From Comamonas sp. lk (lineage in GTDB: Bacteria; Pseudomonadota; Gammaproteobacteria; Burkholderiales; Burkholderiaceae_C), in contig CAMCJY010000120.1 in the NCBI GenBank assembly GCA_945875225.1, forward strand, positions 1-6,457: a DNA stretch of 6,457 nucleotides. The letters are read 5' to 3'. Below are positions 1 to 5,019 of this stretch, piece after piece (position 1 is the stretch's first letter; each line of letters starts with the position of its first letter). A program made the translations under genes and the position numbers. Below the pieces are notes generated by a model. The model did not search any database and was not told the origin of the DNA. It saw nothing but the letters and a program-made list of their open reading frames with translations.

Positions 1-1
1 C

Positions 2-298
2 GTGGCCACCGGCGGCGAAATCATGGCCGCGCAGGAGGACGGTTTTAGCGCGCTGAAGTTTTTCCCCGCCCTGCAAGCCGGTGGCAGCGCCATGCTCAAG
101 GCCTGGAGCGGGCCATTTTTTGACGCGAAGTTTTGTCCCACTGGAGGCATCAGCCTGCAAAACGCCCCCGAATTTCTGGCCCTATCCAATGTGCTCTGCG
201 TAGGCGGCTCCTGGTTGGTGCCCGCCGACGCCTTGGTACAGGGCGACTGGGCGCGCATCACGACGCTGGCACGCCAGGCGGTTGCGCTCAGGGTTTAG
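2..298 (+). CDS. eda: KDPG aldolase (2-dehydro-3-deoxyphosphogluconate aldolase), C-terminal part, 5' end cut by window
   Basis: Class I aldolase of the Entner-Doudoroff pathway. It splits 2-keto-3-deoxy-6-phosphogluconate into pyruvate and glyceraldehyde 3-phosphate in the cytoplasm. About 98 residues are visible, starting in frame at GTG (position 2), which is an internal Val rather than a start; family members are about 200-215 residues, so roughly the first half is missing. The signature is clear: ALKFFPA carries the Schiff-base lysine (codon 56-58), then FCPTGGIS and the phosphate-binding CVGGSWLVP, then the usual C-terminal helix after GDWARIT. The stop is TAG at 296-298, followed by a strong hairpin at 316-342. 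The glyoxylate-cleaving (KHG aldolase) activity shared by this family is possible. The assignment is very secure; what lies upstream (edd or others) cannot be seen. Confidence 0.95.
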   Translation: MATGGEIMAAQEDGFSALKFFPALQAGGSAMLKAWSGPFFDAKFCPTGGISLQNAPEFLALSNVLCVGGSWLVPADALVQGDWARITTLARQAVALRV

Positions 299-315
299 CA
301 GTTTGCCTGCCAGTG

Positions 316-342
316 GGCGGTGGGGTTTCTGGCCCCACTGCC
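316..342 (+). terminator. GC-rich hairpin, probable terminator of eda
   Basis: A 10-bp stem (left arm 316-325, right arm 333-342, one G-T wobble at 319/339) closes a 7-nt loop and begins 18 nt after the eda stop. The stem is very GC-rich (GGCGGTGGGG on the left arm). The following bases (TTGGGTTG) form only a weak, interrupted T run, so it is a poor textbook intrinsic terminator, but its position and strength fit transcription ending there. An alternative 7-bp pairing (311-317 with 334-340) uses the same bases. Confidence 0.6.
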
Positions 343-440
343 TTGGGTTGACCAAAGGACGCCATCATGATTTTGCCGATGTGAGCGCTTGGATGGCGCC
401 GGCTTTGGCTGGTTTGGCATACCCTCAGCCTTTGCGCATG

Positions 441-500
441 GTGCAGTGCACTAGGTTCAATCTAGATAGATAGCTAGATAATATTTTTTTCGCCTACAAT
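441..500 (+). promoter_or_regulatory. AT-rich promoter/operator region of the toxin-antitoxin operon
   Basis: This is the only AT-rich patch in the 234-bp gap between eda and the antitoxin. It holds the near-perfect palindrome GTGCAGTGCAC (441-451), three CTAG tetramers at 451, 462 and 474 (spacing 11 and 12 bp), the 8-bp palindrome ATCTAGAT (460-467), and a direct repeat of CTAGATA (462-468 and 474-480). Candidate -10 boxes are TAATAT (479-484; weak -35 TTCAAT at 456-461, 17-bp spacer) and TACAAT (495-500; no convincing -35). Phd/YefM-type antitoxins usually repress their own promoter by binding short palindromes, so this is the expected place for the operator. Which elements are used is inference. 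Confidence 0.5.
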
Positions 501-520
501 GCGCTACCTACCATCGCTCC

Positions 521-524
521 GGAG
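521..524 (+). promoter_or_regulatory. Ribosome binding site (GGAG) that supports a TTG start
   Basis: GGAG lies 8 nt before the TTG at 533-535. There is no ATG or GTG in this frame at a suitable distance, and the Phd/YefM fold begins immediately after the TTG, so this site decides the antitoxin start. Confidence 0.65.
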
Positions 525-532
525 TCATCCCC

Positions 533-763
533 TTGCAAGTTCAATTGGCCGAAATCAAAAACAAAATGTCCGAATATGTCCGGGCCGTTCAGAACGGAAG
601 CACCTTTGAAATCACGGTGCGTGGCGTACCCGTGGCCATGCTGATGCCCATCGCCAAGCCTGCCAGCAAATCCGGCTTTCACGCCCGTGTGTTGGCTCTC
701 ACGGCTACACCCGGTGCGCCAAAGTTAGACGTCATGGCGGCGTTGCAAGAGGGTCGCAAGTGA
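533..763 (+). CDS. Phd/YefM-like antitoxin of a type II toxin-antitoxin pair
   Basis: A 76-residue protein expected to neutralise the toxin encoded next to it and to repress the shared promoter. Residues 2-41 match the Phd/YefM DNA-binding fold: an N-terminal strand and helix (QVQLAEIKNKMSEYVRAVQN), then the hairpin FEITVRGVPVAMLMPI. The remaining residues, about 45-76, are the likely disordered toxin-wrapping tail, ending in the charged EGRK. The start is TTG at 533, supported by GGAG at 521-524. The stop TGA (761-763) overlaps the toxin start GTG (760-762) in a GTGA junction, typical of translational coupling in these operons. The family call rests on the N-terminal pattern and the neighbour. 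A PIN toxin is more often paired with AbrB- or ribbon-helix-helix-type VapB antitoxins, but Phd-PIN pairs are known. Confidence 0.85.
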   Translation: MQVQLAEIKNKMSEYVRAVQNGSTFEITVRGVPVAMLMPIAKPASKSGFHARVLALTATPGAPKLDVMAALQEGRK

Positions 764-1191
764 AGCTCGTTGTGGATAACTCCGTGGCGTTGCGATGGTT
801 GTTTACAGACGGCTCAGAGGCGGATCGACACTATGCCAGCGAGGTGGCGGCCATGGTTGAAACCTCAGAGGTTCATGTGCCTGCCCTGTTTGTCACCGAG
901 GCCGCCCATGTCATTTCGCGTGCATTGAAAGTGGGGGTGATCACCCCACAAGAATGTGAATCCCGGTTTGATCTGCTCAATGCCATGCAAGCAAGCATTG
1001 ATCCAATGGAATCCATGCAATCAGCCATGCCGCTGGCCATCCAAGCATTTGATGAGGGGCTTTTAGCCTACGATGCCACCTATTTGCTCTTGGCCAAAAA
1101 ACTGGGTTGCCCGCTTGCCACGCTTGACAAGGACTTACGTCGGGCGGCAAAAAACTGTGGCGTTCCGATTGCCGGGGATCTTGCGCATTAA
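760..1191 (+). CDS. vapC: PIN-domain toxin (VapC-type ribonuclease)
   Basis: A 143-residue single-domain PIN protein, the normal size for VapC toxins, which are Mg2+-dependent RNases that stop translation by cutting tRNA or rRNA. The four acidic active-site positions of the PIN fold are all present: D6 in VVDNSVALRW, E47 in VTEAAHV, D105 in AYDATYLLLA and D123 in LATLDKDL. The toxin therefore looks intact. The start GTG at 760 overlaps the antitoxin stop by 4 nt and has an AAGAGGG ribosome site at 747-753, so synthesis is likely coupled to the antitoxin. The tail (GVPIAGDLAH) matches the common PIN end. The RNA target cannot be told from sequence. The gene converges on the flavoprotein gene at 1259 across a 67-bp gap. 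Confidence 0.9.
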   Translation: MKLVVDNSVALRWLFTDGSEADRHYASEVAAMVETSEVHVPALFVTEAAHVISRALKVGVITPQECESRFDLLNAMQASIDPMESMQSAMPLAIQAFDEGLLAYDATYLLLAKKLGCPLATLDKDLRRAAKNCGVPIAGDLAH

Positions 1192-1215
1192 GCCGATAGA
1201 CAAGTAATACCCAGC

Positions 1216-1230
1216 GCGCTTTACCAGCGC
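1216..1230. repeat. Short hairpin GCGCT-TTACC-AGCGC between convergent genes
   Basis: A 5-bp perfect stem with a 5-nt loop lies in the 67-bp gap between the toxin gene and the convergent flavoprotein gene. The same gap carries a direct repeat CCAGCGC (1211-1217 and 1224-1230) that overlaps the hairpin. A nearly identical 15-mer occurs at 5958-5972 in the other convergent junction of this window. Confidence 0.45.
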
Positions 1231-1243
1231 AATAGCCTTCAGC

Positions 1244-1264
1244 CTGTAACCTATCTTGTTACAG
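1244..1264. terminator. Perfect 7-bp inverted repeat at a convergent junction, possible weak bidirectional terminator
   Basis: CTGTAAC (1244-1250) and GTTACAG (1258-1264) pair perfectly around a 7-nt loop. The right arm overlaps the TAA stop (1259-1261) of the minus-strand flavoprotein gene. Neither side has a clear T tract and the stem is only moderately GC-rich, so termination here is a guess from position. Confidence 0.35.
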
Positions 1265-3307
1265 CACCCGAGCCAGGCGCAGCCCGTCCAACACCGCCGC
1301 ATGCGTATTGCGCGCCGCCACCGCGTCGCCGATGCGAAAGAGCTGAAACGCACCGGCCGGGTTGGGCCGCAAGGCTTGTGCTTGCAGCGCCGTTAGCGCC
1401 GCATAGTCCGCCGCGCCCAGGTTGCTTGAGTGGGGTTTGAGCGCAAAGTACAAATCGTCCAGCGGCAGCGTGCCGTGGTTGACGATCACCTGGTCAACGA
1501 TACGTTCTTTGTGCACGCCGCCGTAGTCGCTGCCCACCACGGCTCTGAGGCCCTCAGCGCAACGCTCCACCGATAGCAGCCGGAAAGTCACGGTAAAGGT
1601 AACGTCCAGTTTTTGCAGGCTGCGCATATAGGGCACCAGGTTCATGGCCATCACCTCGGGCGCGAAGCTGCGGTCCGGTGTCATGATTTCCAGCCGCGCG
1701 CCACTCTTGGCGATCACTTCAGCCGCTTGCAGCGCAGGGTGGTCACCGGCGTCGTCAAACAGCAGCACGTTCTTGCCCGGCGCTACTTCACCGCTCAGAA
1801 TGTCCCAGGTGGAGGCCACGAATTCGTTTCCGCTTTGCAGCACCTCGGTATGCGGCATGCCGCCAGTGGCGATGATGACTACGTCCGGGTTTTCGGCCAA
1901 CACCGTAGCCTCTTCGGCCAGGGTGTTGAAACGAAAAGTCACGCCGCGTTCTTCGCAGCGCGCCATGCGCCAGTCGATGATGCTTAGCATCTCGCGCCGG
2001 CGCGGGCTCACCGCTGTGAGGCGTATTTGCCCGCCGGGCTTGGGTGCGGCTTCTAGTACTGTTACCGTATGTCCGCGCTCGGCACTGACGCGCGCAGCCT
2101 CCAGGCCCGCAGGCCCGGCGCCGACGATCAGCACTTTACGCTTGGATGATGCGGGTTCAATCGCGTGCGGCAGCGTTAGTTCACGCCCGGTGGACGGGTT
2201 ATGAATGCAATAGGCTTCGCCCCCGGCATAAATGCGGTCCAGGCAGAAGTTGCCGCCTACGCAGGGGCGTATGGTGTCTTCGCGGCCTCCCATGATTTTG
2301 CGCATGATGTGCGGGTCTGCCATGTGTGCCCGCGTCATGCCCACCATGTCCAACTTGCCGCTGGCAATCGCGTGGCGCGCCGTGTTCACGTCTTGAATCT
2401 TGGCGGCGTGGAATATGGGCACGTTCACGTGCTCGCGCAAGCTGGCGGCAAAGTCCAGGTGCGGCGCGCTGGCCATGCCTTGCACCGGTATCACATCAGT
2501 GAGGCCCGCATCGGTATCGATATGGCCACGAATGATGTTCAAAAAATCTACCATGCCGGAGTTGGCCAGGTAGCGCGCAATACCTATGCCATCTTGCGCA
2601 CTGATGCCGCCGGGCCGCACTTCGTCGGCCACGCCGCGCACGCCCAATATGAATTCCGGCCCCACGCGCTTGCGGATGGCGCGCACCACTTCCATGGCAA
2701 AGCGCACGCGGTTTTCTAAAACGCCGCCAAAAGGCGCGTCTAGTGTGTTGGTCGAGGGCGACCAGAACTGGTCGATCAAATGCCCATAGGCCTCTAGCTC
2801 CAGGCCATCGACCCCGGCGGCGTGCATGCGTTCGGCTGCGTCGGCATAGTCGCGGATGATGCGGTCGATGTCCCAGTCTTCCATCTTTTTGGGAAAGGCG
2901 CGGTGCGAGGCCTCGCGCGCGTGCGAGGGCGACACCACCGGCAGCCAGTCGGCCTTGGACCAGCTGGTGCGCCGGCCCAGGTGGGTGATCTGGATCATCA
3001 CCGCCGCCCCGTGTTCGTGGCAGGCGTCGGTCAAGTCGCGCATCCAGGGCACGACTTCGTCTTTGTAGGCCAGGATGTTGTTAAACACTGGCGGGCTATC
3101 GCGTGAAACGGCTGCGGAGCCTGCAGTCATCGTCAGCGCAATACCCGCTTTGGCGCGCTCCTCATGGTAGGCGCGGTATTTGGCCTTGGGCATGCCGTCC
3201 TCGGGGTAGGCCGGCTCGTGCGAGGTAATCATCAGCCGGTTTTTCAGGCGCAGATGCTTGAGCTGAAAAGGCTGTAGCAAGGGGTCTTTGGAGGCGGTGC
3301 TGGTCAT
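1259..3307 (-). CDS. OYE-like/FAD-NAD(P) flavoprotein, probable N-methyl amine (N-methylproline or dimethylglycine type) demethylase
   Basis: A 682-residue oxidoreductase with the two-part layout of trimethylamine dehydrogenase and 2,4-dienoyl-CoA reductase. Residues about 8-370 are an FMN-binding Old-Yellow-Enzyme barrel (PFQLKHLRLKNR near the start, ITHLGRR at 107-113, EAYGHLIDQFWSP at 172-184, GGVLENRVRF at 194-203). Residues about 390-682 are the FAD/NAD(P) part: Rossmann motif VGAGPAGLEAA (395-405), GGQIRL (425-430) and the C-terminal flavin motif RIGDAVAARNTHAAVLDGLRLA. The EPAYPEDGMP and EAYGHLIDQFWSP signatures fit the StcD/DgcA-like subgroup that removes a methyl group from N-methylproline or dimethylglycine; this is recalled family knowledge, not a search. 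Only three of the four cluster cysteines remain (C349, C355, C367; G352 fills the fourth place). The ATG at 3305-3307 fits the family start, though its ribosome site is poor. It lies 30 nt after the MttB-like gene, so they are probably co-transcribed. Plain NADH:flavin oxidoreductase or enoate reductase activity is the alternative. Confidence 0.85.
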   Translation of the reverse strand: MTSTASKDPLLQPFQLKHLRLKNRLMITSHEPAYPEDGMPKAKYRAYHEERAKAGIALTMTAGSAAVSRDSPPVFNNILAYKDEVVPWMRDLTDACHEHGAAVMIQITHLGRRTSWSKADWLPVVSPSHAREASHRAFPKKMEDWDIDRIIRDYADAAERMHAAGVDGLELEAYGHLIDQFWSPSTNTLDAPFGGVLENRVRFAMEVVRAIRKRVGPEFILGVRGVADEVRPGGISAQDGIGIARYLANSGMVDFLNIIRGHIDTDAGLTDVIPVQGMASAPHLDFAASLREHVNVPIFHAAKIQDVNTARHAIASGKLDMVGMTRAHMADPHIMRKIMGGREDTIRPCVGGNFCLDRIYAGGEAYCIHNPSTGRELTLPHAIEPASSKRKVLIVGAGPAGLEAARVSAERGHTVTVLEAAPKPGGQIRLTAVSPRRREMLSIIDWRMARCEERGVTFRFNTLAEEATVLAENPDVVIIATGGMPHTEVLQSGNEFVASTWDILSGEVAPGKNVLLFDDAGDHPALQAAEVIAKSGARLEIMTPDRSFAPEVMAMNLVPYMRSLQKLDVTFTVTFRLLSVERCAEGLRAVVGSDYGGVHKERIVDQVIVNHGTLPLDDLYFALKPHSSNLGAADYAALTALQAQALRPNPAGAFQLFRIGDAVAARNTHAAVLDGLRLARVL

Positions 3308-3337
3308 GGCATGTTCGCTTTGGAGAACGTTAAAGGA

Positions 3338-4909
3338 TTAGTACCACTGGTCCGGCATAGACGCTTTGGTGCGGTCCATAAAGTCGCGCAGGGCTTCGTC
3401 CACCGCTGCGTCCATGGGTGGCGCCACGTATTCGGCCAGCGACTGCTTCCAGCGTTTGTTGGCACGCGTGGCCGCGTCGCTTTGCCCTGCTTCGGTCCAG
3501 GTTTCAAACGGCGTGTCATCCGAAATACTGGAGTCAAAAAATGCGGTGGTGTAGTTGGCCATGGTATGCGCGCTGCCCAGGTAATGACCGCCTGGCGTTA
3601 CGCCCTGGAAAGCGCCCATGGCCAGAGAGTTTTCGTCTACCGTGACGCCGTTCACATAGCTGTGCAGCGCGCCGCAAAAGTCGGCATCCATCATGAACTT
3701 CTCATAGCTCATGGACAAGAGCCCGTCCAAAAATCCAGCCGCATGCAAGATGAAATTGGCGCCGCAATGGATAGCCGAGAGCATGGACATCACGCTCTCT
3801 TGCATGGCCTGGCCGTCGGGCAGTTTGGAGGTGGTAAAAGATCCGGCGCAGCGCAACGGCAAATTTAAGCGGCGTGCCAATTGGCCCACCACCATAGAGC
3901 CTATGGCCGGTTCGGGTGTGCCAAAAGTGGGCGAGCCAGAACGCAGCGACATGCTGGATAAAAAATTTCCGTAAATCACCGGCGCGCCGGGGCGCTCCAG
4001 CTGCGTGAGCGCACAGCCGACGATGGTCTCGGCATGCGCCTGCGCAATCGCACCGGCATTGGTCACCGGCCCCATAGCACCGCCCAAGATAAAGGGCACG
4101 ATCACCGCCGCCTGGTTGGCACGCGCATAGGCGCGGGCCGATTTGGTCATGGTGCCATCCCAAAGCAAGGGTGAATTCACATTCACATTGCCCAGCACGA
4201 CGCAGTTTTCATCGACAAACTTCTCGCCAAACAGGATGCGGCTCATGGCAATCGAATCTTCCGCGCGCTGCTCGGAGGTGATAGAGCCCATATAGGCTTT
4301 GTCCGAATAGCGCATGTGCGCATACACCATGTCCAGATGCCGCTTGTTTACGGGTACATCGGTGGGCTCGCAGACGGTGCCGCCGCTGTGGTGCAGCCAG
4401 GGGCTGCTGTAGGCCAGCTTGATAAAGTTTTGAAAGTCTTCGATGGTGCCGTAGCGGCGCCCCCGGTCCAGGTCCATCACAAAGGGCGAGCCATAGGCTG
4501 GCGAGAACACAATGTTTTTCCCGCCAATGGGCACGCTGTGCGCCGGGTTGCGCGCATGCTGGGTGAACTGGGCCGGCGCGGTTTTGAGTACCTCTTGCAA
4601 ATGCCCCGGCTCAAAGCGCACGCGCATGCCATCGACCTTGGCGCCCGATTTTTTGAACAACGCCAGCGCTTCATCGTCATCGCGGATGTCCAGGCCGATC
4701 TCGGCCAGGATGCGGTCGGCCGTCGCTTCGATCTGCAGCAGGCTTTCCTCGCCCAACACTTCGTAGGTGGGGATGACGCGTTTGATATAGGCTGGGCCCG
4801 TAGGCCGGGCGTTAGGGTCGCGTCGTTCCCGTCCACCACTGCGGCGGTTGGCGCGGGCGGGTGGGGTTGCGATGGTGCCGGGCCGGTCTTGGGTATCAGA
4901 TTCACTCAT
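3338..4909 (-). CDS. MttB-superfamily (trimethylamine/betaine) methyltransferase, non-pyrrolysine type
   Basis: A 523-residue cytoplasmic TIM-barrel protein of the family that moves a methyl group from a quaternary or tertiary amine to a corrinoid protein. Archaeal MttB uses pyrrolysine and trimethylamine. Members without it, such as MtgB (glycine betaine) and MtpB (proline betaine), act on betaines. Here the frame is open with no internal TAG and stops at TAA, so it is the non-pyrrolysine type. Recognisable stretches are GNVNVNSPLLWDG (240-252), VPFILGGAMGPVTNAGAIAQ (271-290), LTQLERPGAPV (301-311), SLRSGSPTFGTPE (321-333) and the C-terminal GGHYLGSAHT (440-449). Residues 18-36 are Arg/Gly/Pro-rich and probably disordered. 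The start is taken at ATG 4907-4909, with GGAG 9 nt upstream and a promoter at 4955-4983. The in-frame ATG at 5008 lies upstream of that promoter and adds 33 atypical residues. It is the first gene of the operon. The substrate is unknown; a betaine is inferred from the downstream demethylase. Confidence 0.88.
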   Translation of the reverse strand: MSESDTQDRPGTIATPPARANRRSGGRERRDPNARPTGPAYIKRVIPTYEVLGEESLLQIEATADRILAEIGLDIRDDDEALALFKKSGAKVDGMRVRFEPGHLQEVLKTAPAQFTQHARNPAHSVPIGGKNIVFSPAYGSPFVMDLDRGRRYGTIEDFQNFIKLAYSSPWLHHSGGTVCEPTDVPVNKRHLDMVYAHMRYSDKAYMGSITSEQRAEDSIAMSRILFGEKFVDENCVVLGNVNVNSPLLWDGTMTKSARAYARANQAAVIVPFILGGAMGPVTNAGAIAQAHAETIVGCALTQLERPGAPVIYGNFLSSMSLRSGSPTFGTPEPAIGSMVVGQLARRLNLPLRCAGSFTTSKLPDGQAMQESVMSMLSAIHCGANFILHAAGFLDGLLSMSYEKFMMDADFCGALHSYVNGVTVDENSLAMGAFQGVTPGGHYLGSAHTMANYTTAFFDSSISDDTPFETWTEAGQSDAATRANKRWKQSLAEYVAPPMDAAVDEALRDFMDRTKASMPDQWY

Positions 4910-4918
4910 GCCATTGAT

Positions 4919-4922
4919 CTCC
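4919..4922 (-). promoter_or_regulatory. Ribosome binding site of the MttB-like gene
   Basis: Read on the minus strand this is GGAG, 9 nt before the ATG at 4907-4909. It fixes the start at 4909 rather than at the in-frame ATG 99 bases upstream, which has no such site. Confidence 0.65.
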
Positions 4923-4931
4923 AGATATGCT

Positions 4932-4971
4932 GATTTTCGAGCAAGATGTTGCCGATAATAGAAAGAAAATC
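4932..4971. repeat. Inverted repeat GATTTTC/GAAAATC spanning the -10 box of the MttB-like operon
   Basis: GATTTTC at 4932-4938 and GAAAATC at 4965-4971 form a perfect 7-bp inverted repeat with a 26-bp spacer that includes the predicted -10 element (4955-4960). The arms are about three helical turns apart centre to centre. A regulator binding both arms could block or shape the promoter. In this AT-rich gap a chance match is possible. Confidence 0.3.
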
Positions 4972-4983
4972 CAGTTTTGTGAC
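4955..4983 (-). promoter_or_regulatory. Sigma70-like promoter of the MttB-like/demethylase operon
   Basis: On the minus strand the -35 is GTCACA (4983-4978; 4 of 6 to consensus) and the -10 is TATTAT (4960-4955; 5 of 6), with an exact 17-bp spacer. Transcription would start near 4948, leaving a leader of about 39 nt before the ATG at 4909. It lies inside the region shared with the divergent LysR-type gene, as is usual for operons controlled by such regulators. Confidence 0.55.
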
Positions 4984-4991
4984 CCGACCGG

Positions 4992-5012
4992 CCATTCATC
5001 CAATCCATTCAT
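4992..5012. repeat. Direct repeat CCATTCAT x2 in the divergent intergenic region
   Basis: CCATTCAT occurs at 4992-4999 and again at 5005-5012, a 13-bp period with CCAAT (5000-5004) between the copies. The pair lies just upstream of the predicted -35 of the MttB-like operon and just before the lysR start, where a LysR-type activator or autoregulator would sit. It is a candidate operator only; I see no clean palindromic T-N11-A box coinciding with it. Confidence 0.35.
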
Positions 5013-5019
5013 TTAATCG

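Noticed and set aside
2..298. GTG at position 2 as the start of a short complete gene
   Set aside because: The peptide aligns with the middle of KDPG aldolase (GVAT region), so this is an internal valine of a gene cut by the window edge.
282..473. Small open frame (63 codons) between eda and the antitoxin
   Set aside because: It starts inside eda, runs through the terminator hairpin, and has no family resemblance or ribosome site.
1644..2204. Open frame of 186 codons on the + strand opposite the flavoprotein gene
   Set aside because: Its translation is low-complexity (Ser/Ala/Arg-rich) and matches nothing; it is a by-product of GC-rich third positions in the real minus-strand gene.
2201..2719. 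Open frame of 172 codons on the + strand, His/Ala-rich
   Set aside because: It lies entirely antisense to the well-supported flavoprotein gene and has no recognisable domain.
3311..3868. Open frame of 185 codons on the + strand opposite the MttB-like gene
   Set aside because: Antisense shadow with no domain; the minus-strand reading has clear MttB motifs throughout.
3338..4909. Possible pyrrolysine (amber) codon in the MttB-like gene
   Set aside because: The reading frame has no internal TAG and ends in TAA, so it is a non-pyrrolysine homologue.
4316..4933. Open frame of 205 codons on the + strand running toward the lysR gene
   Set aside because: Antisense to the N-terminal part of the MttB-like gene; the composition is shadow-like and no family motif is visible.
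4910..5008. N-terminal extension of the MttB-like protein from an ATG at 5008
   Set aside because: The extra 33 residues are atypical for the family, the upstream ATG has no ribosome site, and it lies upstream of the predicted promoter; the ATG at 4909 has GGAG at good spacing.
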